Below are positions 50,635 to 63,564 of a stretch of 64,000 nucleotides of DNA, piece by piece. Location of the stretch: contig CAUJNA010001035.1 in the NCBI GenBank assembly GCA_963377175.1, positions 476,177 through 540,176 of the forward strand, in the 5' to 3' direction. Source of the stretch: Effrenium voratum. Taxonomy: Eukaryota; Sar; Dinophyceae; Suessiales; Symbiodiniaceae. Every line of letters starts with the position of its first letter. The first letter of the stretch is position 1. The notes beneath the pieces are model-generated. The model worked only from the letters and a program-made list of their open reading frames with translations, was not told the DNA's origin and did not search any database. Made by a program: the position numbers and the translations under genes.

Positions 50635-51765
50635 GTGTGTCCGTGTGTGTGTGTGTGTGGTGTGTGTGTGTGTGTGCGCGTGTCCGTGTGCACGTGTCCG
50701 TGTGCGCGTGTCCGTGCGCGCGTGTCCGTGTGCGCGTGTCCGTGCATGCGTGTCCGTGTGTGCGTGTCCGTGTGTGTGTGTGTCCGTGTGTGCGTGTCCG
50801 TGTGTGCGTGTCCGTGTGCGCGTGTCCGTGTGGGCGTGTCCGTGTGTGCGTCCGTGTGTGCGTGTCCGTGTGTGCGTGTCCGTGTGTGCGTGTCCGTATG
50901 TGCATGTCCGTGTGCGTGTCCGTGTGTGTGCGTGTCCGTGTGTGCGTGTCCGTGTGCGCCTGTCCGTGTGCGCGTGTCCGTGTGTGCGTGTCCGTGTGCG
51001 CGTGTCCGTGTGTGCGTGTGCGTGCGCTGTGCGCGTGCGCCGTGCGCGTGTGTGCGCGAGTGTGCGTGTGCGCGCGTGTGCGCGCGTGCGCGTGCGTGTG
51101 TGCGTGTCACATGTGTGCGCGTGCGCGCGTGCGTGCGTGCGTGCGCGCGTGCCTGCGAATGGGTGGACGGGTGGGCGGGCGGGCGGGTGGGTGGGGGTGT
51201 GCGTGGTGTGTGCGTGTGTGTGTGTGTGTCTCTGTGTCTCTGTGTCTGTGTGTCTGTGTCTCTGTGTGTCTGTGTGTCTGTGTGTCTGTGTGTCTGTGTG
51301 TCTGCGTGTCTGTGTGTCTGTGTGTCTCTCTGTCCCTGTGTCTCTGTGTCTCTGTGTCTCTGTGTCTCTGTGTCTCTGTGTCTGCGTCTGCGTCTCCATG
51401 TGTGTGCGTGCCTGCGTGCGTGCATGCGTGCGTGCGTGGGTGGGTGGGTGGGTGAGTGGGTGTGTGTGTGTGTGTGTGTGTGCGTGTCTGTGTGTCTGTG
51501 TGTCTGTGTGTGTGTGTGTGTGTCTGTGTCTGTGTGTCTGTGTGTCCGTGTGTCCGTGTGTCCGTGTATCTGTGCGTCTGTGCGTCTGTGTGTCCGTGTG
51601 TCGCTGTCCCCGTGTGTCTCTGGGTCTCTGTGTGCCTGTGTGTCTGTGTGTCTCTGTCTCTGTGTGTCTCTGGGTCTGTGTTTCTGGGTCTCTGTGTGCC
51701 TGTGTCTGTGTGTCTCTGTCTCTGCGTGTCTGCGTATGTGTTTGCGTGCCTGCGTGACGTGTTTA
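50169..51765 (+). repeat. TG/CG/TCTG microsatellite, 1.6 kb
   Basis: It begins with (TCTGTG)n, passes through (TGGG)n, pure (TG)n, (TGCG)n and (GTGTCCGTGTGCGC)-type units, and ends in (TGTGTCTC) and (TCTGTG) units. Much is alternating purine-pyrimidine (TG, CG), which favours Z-DNA. Frames of 400-600 codons on both strands (Val/Cys/Arg or Thr/His/Arg) only reflect the repeat. Confidence 0.95.
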
Positions 51766-54700
51766 TGTCATCGCGGCGCATCGCAGCCAACTGCAAACCC
51801 TGCGGCGAATTCGGGAGAAAAGATTGATCAACCTTGCAAAATGTCGGGTGCTTTACGAGCGGTGCGTGACCAACTCTGCGGGTCGTGGCTGCCGGCGGCG
51901 ATGCTTGCCGGGCAGGACGCGGCTGGACGTGCCCTTCCCCGAGCTGGCGAGCGAAGGTGACAGGCGGCAAGTACCGGCCACGTCCTGCGGCAGCCCAGGT
52001 CCGAAACGGGTATTTTGCTTCAGGTTTCAACTCTTGTTTCGCAGCTGGATGGACACCGCGGTGAATGACAACATGTGGCGCAACAGCCTGCTGAGCGCAT
52101 CTGTTCATAACGCGCCTCTGCCGCTGCCATCTTACACAGCAAGCTTGGCGGGAGTCTGGAACTGAGCTGAAATGTTCACACCCATGAAATTCAAACCCAT
52201 CGATATTTTCCTTGACCACAAGCAGCGTTAATGCCGGTGCATGTCCAAAAGTGTGGGATTGTGGTGGTGGTTGTGGCGGCGGCGGCGGCGGCGGTGGTGG
52301 TGGTGGTGGTTGTGCTTGCGGCCATTGGGTGGTACATGTTTCTTGGGGGGTTCCTCGCTGCGGGTGTTTGCATATTTGATTGATCGGTGGACTGACTTCC
52401 TGTTGGCACGTGCTTTCTGTTAGTCTGCATGGCTACATATTCCATTGCAACTGTGTGCTTACCATACTTTGAGCATACAGTTGAGTGTAGTTTTGCTTGC
52501 CTGTTTGCTTGCCTGTGATATTGTTTGCTTACTAATTGCTTCGTATCCGTGCTTCTCCTTGTTGTGAGCTGCTGTTGCTGTTGGTTGCTGCTTGTTGCCT
52601 TAGACGCTCATGTTGCTGTTGACTGCTGGTTGTTGCTGGTTCTTACCGTTGTTTTTCTTTTCTTCTTCCGGGCTTTTGCATTTGTCTGGACTTTCAACGC
52701 TTGCAGCGCGTAGCGCAGGGCTACGTTATAGCTCGGCGGCTCCTATGGCCAGCCACCGCACATCGCGGCGGCTTGGGTTGGGCACCAGAGAAGCCCGATG
52801 CAACTTGCCGAGCTTGCGATGGAGTTGCCGAATCGATTCTCCACGCCAAATTTAACACAAGTCAGCAAAGGTAAGAACAAACAGTCGATGCGTGGAACAC
52901 GCTGGACATGGGGGCGGCATGTTTTCTGACTCATCCGCCTTGGTACGGGACGATTGCAGGATTGCAGGACGTCTGCTGACCAAGTGTGCTGATCGCGCAG
53001 AAGAGCGGAAGCGACCGCGCCTGCACAAAGTTGGGTCAGCGACAAAGAGCAAAAACCGCTGATTGAAGCAATAAACGTAGTTGCGGCCGACCTTACAGTT
53101 ACACTGTCCTTTTTGCCCATTTGAGGCGAGCCGTGTCAATTCAGAACGCGTCGCTTGGTGTCGCCAACAAATTCCGACGCAGGAAGCAGAACCAAAGACT
53201 GTCACATGGCGACGCTGACTCTTCGATGTCGCTGCGCAGGTGACACTGACCGACTCAGCGCACTATTTTCACCGGTGCCGCGTGAAACATCTGCGCAATG
53301 CCCTCACTGCACGCTGCAACGCTGTAAGGAAGACCTCGGATGACCGGCCGGATGCATTGTCAAACAACTAGAGCCTTGAAGCCTGTATTCCTTGGGAGCC
53401 TTGGGTATTCAAATCTGCAGGGGAGTGCTTTGAAGAAAGCCTTGTGCGCTAGGGTTACAAACATGTCATGGGCACCTTGTCCAATCAGAGCCTTGCAACG
53501 AATCAATCTGCAAAAATGGGCTTCGAGGCTTGGGCTTGGTGACTACGATCCGCCCATGTGGCCGGGTCTAGTTAATTGCTCACATGGAAAAGGATCGTAT
53601 TTTGTGCGTTTGTTGGTTTCACAACGACCACTAGCATCCCAGAACATCTGTATGAATGAGTATCAATGTAGCGCCATGATTGCTATAGTACTTCTGCGCG
53701 TAATATAGATCGATTTTCTTGTCTATACAGACACACGCATAGGTATCGTAAATCTAATTGGACTAGTCAGGTTTTTGCTTTCCGAGGTTCCTTGGCTCGC
53801 TCTGGCCGCTGTCATATGCTTCGATTTCTGGCAGCTTACTGTGCCTAGAGTACACGCACGACTTTCTGTATGCACCTTCTTCCCACATCCCCAGTCCACG
53901 GATGATACCTTGCGTGCTCTACTCTAGGGGCAAGTGCCGCAGTGGCATGTATAGTTCTGATTTTGCACACAAGACTGAAGCTTGAGGTCCACTGAATCCA
54001 ATCCAAGTCCCTGTCATGGTCCCCGAAAGTAACATCTGCTTCAGATGTTAACGCATGTCATAAACCCAAATCGATGTCAGAATCGTTGCTGGGGGAAATC
54101 CTCATCTGTACGTACCGTAAAACTCTCAGACATGCCTTGTCAAAGTGACATCCACAGAATTACCCCTCATGGTTACAAGTGAAACCACACCCAAATGTCA
54201 GCACCATCCGATCAACACCCAGCACCTTCACCTTCATTTGCCCAAGTCCTACTTGTAACCTGCTTACAAACACCCTTCCCCTGGTAGCGCGACCCCGGGA
54301 AGTCGAGTCCTGCGTTTTGGGCTGGGGCTCCCAGCATGGGCGAGAGCACACCGTGCCTGCCGACTTGAGTCCCAGGCCAAAACCAAGAACATTATCAGGT
54401 TTGCATATGCACGTGACTGAGAACAGCAACAACAGGTTGTTTTGATTACACAAAGTTCTTCGAGTCTCAAAGTAGCTCTGAGCTTTTTCATGGCTTGGGC
54501 AACTGCTTCAGGTTCTTCCTCCAGCGGGTCCCACGTCTCCAACATAGGATGCCTCATGTGCATGTTTGCATGACATTTGTTCACAATAGCTTCCCGTTAA
54601 AATACCCAAGATGATATCATCAAAAGGTGGCCAACTACAAAGGCCAAACAGATTCGTTGAATGTGATAATTGTGGGGTATTGGAAAGCAAAATTTAGCAA

Positions 54701-57700
54701 TGATAGGCGGAGTATACTAGTACATGTCAATCTCGAGCTGCATGTCTTGCCTGTACTACAGGCGTTCGGGCAGACGAGGAGCGCTCCTGGCAACAGGGGA
54801 GCGCCGGCACACGTGCTTCAGGTGCTTGCTTTTAATGGGGGACCCTTTGTTTGGTGAAGAACCATTTGTATGGGGTACGACCACCATCTTGGAAGGTCTC
54901 CATGAAATTGGTAGCAACCTAAAATCTAGCAAGGTGGAGGCACCTCAAAACCTTCACGAACACGTGAGCTCAGTTTGCTTTAAGGCCGGAGGCCATAGTG
55001 TTTTTCTCACTGCTTGGAGGATATCACGTTGGTATTTGTGAGTTTCAGTTGAGCGTAGCAATTGAAATTGGGATCCACTTGTGTCACACGTGATAACCTG
55101 GACAGGCCAGGCACTTCGGGGACCCCCCACAATGTTCGATAAAGTGAACCCACACTAGTACTTAGTTGCCGGTGGCATTGGGAAGCAGCACACCCTTGGG
55201 TGGTTGCTTAGTGGGAAACCACATTGATATGGAAAGCAATGAACAAGCGTGGCACTGTCCAGGTCGCTGTGTGTTGAAACCGCACACCAATTGGGAAGCA
55301 CCTTTGCAAGGGAACAACGTGACACCACGCATCTCTCTTGGCCACATCTGTCTGGGGTACACAGGAAAATCAAATCTGACTCTGTTCCATGCTTGACCAT
55401 AAAGTACAACCTGTATTGGGTCACAATTGATTTAGCCTCAAGTTGCAGTAAACTTCCCACGCGCAAAAGCGTGCACAGGAGTCGGCTTTGGACTGCCGAG
55501 TTTTTCCTGGGGCGCTGTGCAATCAAAACCTGGCCGCTTGCCCAGATTCATGACCCGAAGGCACTGACACACATCTACATGTAGATACCTACATATATAT
55601 ATATATATATAACATAGCTTGTCCAGCCACCGGAATGGAAGAGTCACCCTACAATGAACCGAATGATCTCCAAAGGGTCGATCTGGGCTTCTTGTCCTCA
55701 AAGCTATGCCGAGCAGTTCAACGCGCGCCAAACTGGCCAACTGCGTGCCGGGGGAAACTTGTGACTCCGCTCGAGCGCCGAGAATGACCTCCCCAAATAC
55801 TCGCAAACGGGCCTTTGTGCTTCCGAAAACGCAAAACAAGACAACATCTAACAGGCTCTGTCAGGGTGCCGTGATTAATTTTGTTTGTCAACGCCACCAG
55901 GTCTTATCCTACCTGTCTGTACAAACTGACTTTGCAACAGCAACAACATGACCCTTGCGTCTCAATCTGAAGGTCTGGGGCGCAAGTGCGAGCGCATGCC
56001 ATTCGCTGCATGCCTGAATGACACCGGGTAAAGTGGCAAGGGTTAAGTCAGCCATAACATGCGACGTCATGTCGGTATTGTAATTGTTAGCAGCAGGCGC
56101 TTTTACATGTACTTGCACGATTCGTAAAAAAGAGAAGGGCAACAACACTGAACTTTCAGCTGCTACTATTTCCCGGAAATAGACCTTCTCGAGCTCCCTG
56201 TATGACTATATCTACAGCTCTATCATGCCGGACGGCTGCATGCTCGAACACTGGCAAGCGTAGAAGAGCATCAACAATCTGACACCCGCAAACAAGTGCA
56301 AGGAGCAAATGCAGAGTCTGACTCAAAGAAAAGCAAGCAACACCCACACAAACACACACACACACACACAACTCGCATATGAGCGTCGTCAACCCTGCAA
56401 ATGTCCTTGAACCAGGCAAGCAAAGAACCAAAACTCCGTCCCACCAAGCAACATACCGGAACACTCGGTTGCGTGGAGTTCAAAACACGTGCAGCTGTGA
56501 ATCATCCAATTTGGCTCTGAAGATTGAGTGGGCTAGAATTGCCCCAAGCCGCGAAAGCCTGAGAGAGAGAGAGAGAGAGGTAAGAGAGAAATCAGGAGGT
56601 ACTTGCTCAACGAGTGGAAAGTCCAGTCCAACAAAGGGGCACAGGGGCAGTATTCCCTCAATGGCTCCAAACAGAGATAACAAAGGGTGAACTGGATAAT
56701 GCTGAACAAGCACTCTCTCCACTCCTGTCGCGCACAAAGAGCAGATGGACACTTCTGAGTGTCAAAGCTTGCTATCAACTTACTGATTCAGGTCTTGTTC
56801 AAGTGCCTAGAGAGTACTCCAAGGCAAGCCTTACTCTCACATGAAGTCCCTTCCCTTTGAACAGCGCTTGCTTGAATGTCCGCAGCGCGAGCGGAGGCCA
56901 CCCCCTCTCAAGCTGTTCGTAGATTCAGTGCTTCCAAAGCAGCTTTGAAAGCCAAACGCGCCGGCCAAAAAAGCAGAACCTGCTTGAAAGCTTGCACTAC
57001 CTTGGCTTAGGCCTCCCAGAATCATTCTGGGCCACACTTGATAAATCCTGACATATATATATATAATACATATCAAATGTAATATAATATCCTCCCACCA
57101 ATGAACATGGAGCCTGATAGGGGGGGGGGTCCTGGACGACATTTTCCTTTTAAAGGGACCCTCTGTCAGGTTCCATTTTGCTTGGTGGAAGGGTGTATGA
57201 GGGCATATTGCTTTCCAAGAAGAGTCCAGATCGCAACCTCGGCCAATGATCAGCCAAGCAGGGCTTAGGCTTACAAGAGTGCGACCTACAAACCCATTGC
57301 CAACCCTAAGTGCACCCACATTGGCGATTCCATAAGTTGGCTGCAGACAGGTGGGTATGGATACTCCCCGGCACAAACAAGCTGCAAACTCAAAACATCC
57401 ATTTGCAGACAGCTCTCTTCGTGAACGACCACTTCTTGGCTTTCGGGGTACCGCATGACTGGGCATGTACCCCAATGTGTTTTGCTTTGTGACGGATCCA
57501 AGAGAACCGGTTGGTGGGTGAATAGCCCTGGTGATTGCATTGGCGGGCTCTTCATGGATGAGGATCCTGCTCCATATAAAATCACATCCTGCTGCTTCTT
57601 GCACGGAGTTCGCATAATCATGATCATAGTCTTGAAAAAAAAATCGTTCTGTGGCATTGTTTAGTCACAGGAATGCGGCCATACACCATGAAATCCGTGA

Positions 57701-60535
57701 GGGAAATGGTTGGAAGCCTCAAGTCATGGGTAGTAAGCAAGATTTGCCGGTTTGTGTCACGGATGGGCGGTGGGCAAAAACAAGAAACTCAGCCGTCCCT
57801 TCCAGAAGCCCCGGTTCTTTGCCAGGTGCCCTCTCTGCAAGGTCAAGGTTCCGCATGTGAAACGTCAGCCCGAAAAGTCGACTTGCAGTTCAAAGGACGG
57901 GAAGAACATCCGCTACTGTCAACATGGCAACCCTTCCAAGCGTCCATTCCTTAATCCAAGAGCTGGTCGCAGACCGTGTATACACTTGCGGAACCTCAGT
58001 ACCACTTTCCCAGTACTGAAGAATCATCTGCTCGCCTTTTGGCGAGGGCAGATTCAAAGGCACCGGACAGGATTTCCCACTTTCCCCTAGCGCGGGTTTT
58101 CGACCTTCGGGCGGTCTGTCGACTTGAGGAGTGGTAAATCCTGGCTGTGGCATCAACGGCATGAGCTTGGATGCTTGTCATCCATTGAGACCCGGCAGTA
58201 CCGATGGTCAGAGCTTCTTCCTACTTTCCTCAGAAAGCGCTGAACATTTCATGGCTCACCAAAAAGACGCAGAAATGCACAAAGCGATGCAAACCATCGC
58301 CCCTTCCTTCAGATTTTGCCACACTTCGAGCCATTAGCTCTGAGTCCAGCCGGTTTGAACCAGCCGGATTGAACCTGGCTGGATCCTCCCGACAAGGCCT
58401 GGCGCGAAGTTCAGAAGACGCCGCGATCGAAACCCAGCTTCTCGTGTGGTCAGGGCTCCGCACCACTTCATAAACCCAGGATCTACTACTTGGTGTGATT
58501 ATTTTAACCCACAAAACCAGGTAGAACACTGCTCTCGCTTTGGCTATGCAGTTTTGTACCCTTGCTTTGATGGAAGGGCGCACGCCTGCATGGCTCGCAT
58601 GGCCTTGTCAGCCTTGGTATTTTTGTAGTCTGGCGCACTGTTACCTGTTTGTTTTGTAATGTTGCCTGAGTCTAGGTGTGTCTCTGTCTGTGTCTTCTGT
58701 GCCCACGCAGCTGGTGTGCGGGGGGCGAACCTGTTGAAAATAATTGAGAAGCCTCACAAAGGCCCCGTATTCATGGTTAAACTGGTTTCACCGCACGTCC
58801 GCTCGCCACACGCACGGCAAAATACATTCCGTTTTGGGGCTTGTTCAAAGGGAATCCAAAAGGAAACCACGCCTTTTGCGGTTCATTTTGGAACAAGCGG
58901 TTGCATGCGGCTATGGGTTCCGCCGGGTACTTTTGGTGATCGAGCGAAAACCCGGCGCCACCTCCGTGTAGACGCTGATCTCGTCCCGTTGACAAGCCTT
59001 CTCACTATGTGTTTGATGTTCAAACAGAGAAAGTCAACAGATAGCCTGCTCTGAGTCCCAAAACAAGCCCGCAAGCAAGAAAGCAAACAAGCAAGCAAGT
59101 CTGCTGATTCCATGTGGATACTTGAGAAAGATTGCAACGTTCTGTGCCTCAATATTCGTTTACATACATATTAGATTTGGCTCACAACACATGTTAATCT
59201 CTTTGAACTGCAAATGTTTGGATGATGTACTATGACCTCACGAGATGTTAATTCGGATGTCTCAAAGCGCAACACATGGAAAGATCACGAGCTTCATACA
59301 AAGCCCAAAGCAAGTTGCTTAAGCAACCTTTGTTGAGACCAGGCACAACTCCAACAACATATCTCCGATGGAACGTTGGTCAAGCAAAGCCATGAAACTC
59401 ACAAGTGTAGATCAGGCACAGGCTCCTGGGCATTCCAAAGAAGTATTAGATTGACATGTCTGAGGCACAAACGCTCTCATAATGGCAACGTCACGAGCGA
59501 CACTCTGGCTGCAAGGTCATGCAAGGCATGCGATAACTCACTGGGCCTCTATGTACAACAAACATACGGCCCACACGAAAGGGCGATCAATTTAGGTGTT
59601 CCAGAAGCCCTGGGCATCATACGCCCACTTCAAAACCTACTTGACGCAGGCCCATGTTGAACAAAGGGGGCGCCAACACAATTCTGTCCGGATCTCAAGG
59701 GGACAAAAAGGGAAACCCTGTAGACCGATTGGCCCCCATGGTTGAGAGAAACACACTCATCTGGGAAATCCCGATGACTAGCGTTGAAACTTTGGAAATC
59801 CGGGTACAGAAAGTGGCAAGCTGGGACCTAAGTTCCACCCATAAACTCCAGGCCTCACTTCTTGTCAGGTTCCGCGTCGGCTTGGGCCTGGGTAATCCTG
59901 AGATACGCAAACCCAGTGGGGCGTTTTTTAAGGGAACCCTCCGAAGTTTGTTCATGGGTAAGCGACCTAAACCGGTGATGCAAATTTTGAACTGGGAACT
60001 CTGCCAAACAACAAGATGCACAACAACCCCCAAAAGCGGAGACCACTTTTGCCACAGGCGGAAGCCTCAGGAATGCCATCCATTGTGCGAGTTCCCCGTT
60101 TCGAGACAACCCCACATTCCAAGGCCCGGTTGAAGTTGCCCAGTGGTGCGGCCGAAGCAGTGTTCAGCCTGCACCAGAGTCGGGGTTGACACTTTCCTCC
60201 CAGTTTGTATAAGTGCATGCAACGCATGGGGAGAGCGGTGCACATCATTCAGAGCCGGAAATGAGAGATGCAGCTGGATAGGCTCAAAAGCCAGAAGCAG
60301 GCAGTTCCTTTGGAACACGACCCAATTCAGGCAGCCAAATTCAACGAGATGGCACCAACAAACTGGCAATGGTTGCTTCAACTGTAGCCTGTTCGAAACC
60401 TTGCGTTGTCGAATAAATTGTATAGCACCAGTATGTTCGTATAGACCTTTTGTTTCTTCAGAAATCAAGCCAGTACACCAGTTCCACAAAGTAATCATAG
60501 ATTCAATCGTACACGTCCGCCGCCGAGAAAAAAAC
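51766..60535. other. Host sequence with small simple repeats, no gene recognised
   Basis: No domain recognised in any frame. Small features: a GGT/GGC trinucleotide tract at about 52260-52310, an (AT)n run at about 55591-55611, (CA)n at about 56357-56379, (GA)n at about 56560-56580, and an AT patch near 57050-57080. One plus-strand frame (57752-58090) shows CPLCKVKVPHVK and YCQHGNPSKRP with several Cys/His residues, but it has no counterpart I know. Confidence 0.4.
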
Positions 60536-60540
60536 ATTGC

Positions 60541-60675
60541 CAGTTCCCTCCCCTCCCCTCCCTCCAATTTCTTCCCCTCCCCTCCCCTCCCCTCCCCTCC
60601 CCTCCCTCCCCTCCCTCCCTCCCTCCCCTCCCCTCCCCTCCCCTCCCCTCCCCTCCCTCCCTCCCTCCCTCCACC
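60541..60675 (+). repeat. CCCTC/CCTCC repeat
   Basis: Nearly pure polypyrimidine tract of CCCTC and CCTCC units, about 135 bp. The 271-282-codon frames spanning it on either strand (Pro/Ser-rich or Gly/Glu/Arg-rich) are produced by the repeat. Polypyrimidine tracts of this kind can form triplex DNA. Confidence 0.9.
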
Positions 60676-61595
60676 TCTGCATCCAAGGCACCTCTTGGCC
60701 TGCTTCTTGGGCGCAGCGGCCTCCAGTCCACAGAGCATGTTTGGTGGGAGAGCTGAAGCGGAAAAGGCGCTCAAGGCACTGAAGACCGTAGGGAAAATCA
60801 GCCTAGCGTACAACAGCCCCGGAACTGGATTTTGCCTGGTCGCTAGGAACCCGACCCACACATGTTCCCAGGGACCCTTTGCTGTAGCCTCACAAAAGAA
60901 CGCGGGCGCATACAATCATGAGCTACAAATCCCCAAGCTTGTGAGCTCTTGCGGTTAGCACATAGAGTCACATGCTGACAAAGTGTTCTTCTTGTGCTAC
61001 CTGGTGCGACTTCTCTGCATGGAGGAATGTGTTGTAATTCTGGTGAACATGGTCCGCCAGGGTTCGAGGTACAACTCGAGGATTTGTATGAAATGCATAA
61101 AGGCCGCTTCCCATTGAGGTCGCACATGCATTTCGCTCAAGCCAACGGATTGCGCTCTTCACCTCCGAAGGCATTCATTTAATGAACGTCCACCTGGAGG
61201 TCCAGAACCACTCTGGCCTGTTGAATCCATCTCTCTCGTGGGCTTGCGACAGAACCCCGGGCAAGGTCAAACTCACGGGTTCGATTTCGGCTGGGGGTCA
61301 ATCTCGAACCACGACAAACAGCCCATTTGGGCCAACTTATAAAGCTCAAACATACACGGCTCGCAACCAAGCTGGCGCTGATGTGGCTGGACCCAGCAAT
61401 AAAAGGTGATCACCGTTTAGGTTGTCAGTAAAAATAGGAACCCAAACGGGAAACCAAAAGGTCACTTAAGGTCGCCTCGCTTGGGGCAAGTGAGACTCAC
61501 TCTAAGCAACACTTTGGACGCCCAAGCAAATTGCGGAGTCTGTAGCTGTTGGTCCCATCTTGCACACTCTTCACCGCAGCCCCTGATAAAGGCTC
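60676..61595. other. Spacer, no gene recognised
   Basis: Host DNA between the CCCTC tract and the RCC1-like pseudogene. No recognisable domain or repeat. Confidence 0.4.
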
Positions 61596-61599
61596 AGCT

Positions 61600-62945
61600 G
61601 CTCTTGCACCTGGCTACTGTCTCTGCCAGTTTTTGAAGAACCCCAGGTCGACGTTCCTCAACTGCTCTTGCACCTGGCTGCTGCCTCCGCCATGTTGTGG
61701 CTTACCCCAGGTCACAACTGCCCCAAATCCAAGCTTGGCAGCAAAAGCAACGCCAGTTGCTTTGATACTCCGGACGTTCCTCAGCTGCTCCTGCACCTGG
61801 CTGCTGTCTCCGCCACAGTCTGGGCCACCCCAGGTCACAACAGCCCCACATTCGAGAATGGCAGCAAAAGCAAAGCCAGTTGCTTGGATACTTTGGACGT
61901 TCTTCAGCTTTTCTTGCACCTGGCTGCTGTCTCCGCCGCGTTGTGGATCACAACAGCCCCAGATTCAAGAATGGCAGCAAAAGCACCAAGAGTTGCTTGG
62001 ATGCTCTGGACGTTCCCCCAGCTGCTCTCCTGGCTGCTGTCTCCCCCAGCGCTTGGATCACCCCAGGTCACAACAGCTCCAGATTTGAGAATGGCGGCAA
62101 AAGCACCATGGACAGTTGCTTGGATATCCTGAACGCTCCTCAGCTGCTCTTGCACCTCGCTGCTGTCTCCGCAACAGTCTGGATTATTCCAGGTAACAAC
62201 TGCCCCACATTCAAGAGTGACAGCAAAAGCAAAGCCAGTTGTTTGGATACTTTGGACGTTCCTCAGCTGCTCTTGCACCTGGCTGCTGTCTCCGCCGGGG
62301 GGTGGATTGCCCCAGGTCACAACAGCCCCAGGTTCAAGAATGGCAGCAAAAGAACCAAGAGATGCTTGGATGCTCTGGACGTTCCTCAGCTGCTCTTGCA
62401 CCTGGCTGCTGTCTCCGTCGTTGTCTGGATAACCCAGATCACAACAACCCGAGATTCAAGAATGGCAGCAAAAGCAAAGCCAGCTGCTTGGATGCTCCGG
62501 ACGTTTCCCAGCTGCTCTTGCACCTGGCTGGTGTCTCCGCCAAACTCTGCATCACCCCAGGTCACAACAGCCCCAGATTCAAGAATGGCAGCAAAAGCAT
62601 GGGCAGTTGCTTTTATGTGTTGGACGTTCCTCAGCTGCTCTTGCACCTGGCTGCTGTCTCCGCCACAGTTTGGATCACCCCAGGTCACAACCTCGCCCCC
62701 GTGGCTATGCCAAGCAAACGCCTGTGCGGTGGCAACCAGTCGGCCCAACTGCACAACCGCAGCGACTGCGTCCCCATCTTGCAAGCCGGCCTCGCTCAGG
62801 AGGCTGCCACATCCAGCTTTCGGCCTTTCGCAATGAGCGCTGGAAATGCTGCTGCGCCGCAGCCTTCAGCTGGCTGGTGGGTGTCTCCTCTAGACTTTGA
62901 TGGAGCAACCATCTCCATTCGGCAAGTGAACATCCACCTTCATTG
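61600..62945 (-). pseudogene. Broken RCC1-like repeat gene
   Basis: Minus-strand paralogue of 12375-13823. Reading from 62945, the ubiquitin-like start (VHLPNGDGC-type) is followed by frame shifts inside that domain, then LVATAQAFAWHSHGGEVVTWG and successive 41-residue units. The frame shifts near 62440 (after VVVIW), is lost again near 61950 where a unit is shortened, and the last unit ends near 61640 in unrelated residues. Units average lower likeness to each other than in the intact copy, as expected after loss of constraint. At least three breaks make assembly error unlikely for all of them. Confidence 0.75.
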
Positions 62946-62959
62946 CGCAGGAGGAAGGT

Positions 62960-63310
62960 TCTTCTGGATGCATTAAAACTGTCAGGGGATCTCGTTTTGA
63001 ATGGCATTCTGATCCCGGACATATTGGCAAGGGTTCAAATAGTTGGACACAAAAGCTGGGTCCTTGATAGGTGTCTAACTGGCACTTTGTGGACTGTCCC
63101 TGAGAATCTCAAAATCGACGCCAGCGACTTGCTGCAGACAACCTGATCTGAATATCGGCGGATCGCAGCTGAACCCTGGTGAGTGGTGCCCATGACCAGC
63201 AAAGAATACCAAATAAGCAAAGATTATTCTTGAAAGATGGTAATACTCCACAAGACCACATGTGTTAGGGTGATTATTCTTAAGAAATATTCAAAATCCT
63301 CCTCTGTTTC
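62960..63310. other. Spacer, no gene recognised
   Basis: Short host stretch upstream of the pseudogene. It shares a few bases (TTCTGGATGCA) with the corresponding place before the intact RCC1-like gene near 13838, so the duplication extended slightly upstream of the start codon. Confidence 0.4.
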
Positions 63311-63329
63311 AAAAGGGTTGACATACACT

Positions 63330-63532
63330 CCAAACACACACACAATCACACACAAAATCACACAATCACACACACAATCACACACACACACACGCACAAT
63401 CGCACACACGCACGCACGCACGCCCGCCCGCCCGCCAGCACGCACGCACGCCCGCCCGCACGCCCGCACGCCTGCACGCCCGCACGCACCACCCACCGAC
63501 ACACACACACACACGCTCACACACGTACAAAC

Positions 63533-63564
<32 letters not shown>

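Noticed and set aside
49559..52219. Reading frames of 370-603 codons on both strands over the TG/CG tract
   Set aside because: They follow from repeat units without stop codons; translations are Val/Cys/Arg or Thr/His/Arg strings with no protein features.
60067..60958. Frames of 271 and 282 codons across the CCCTC tract
   Set aside because: Open only because of the polypyrimidine repeat; no domain on either side.
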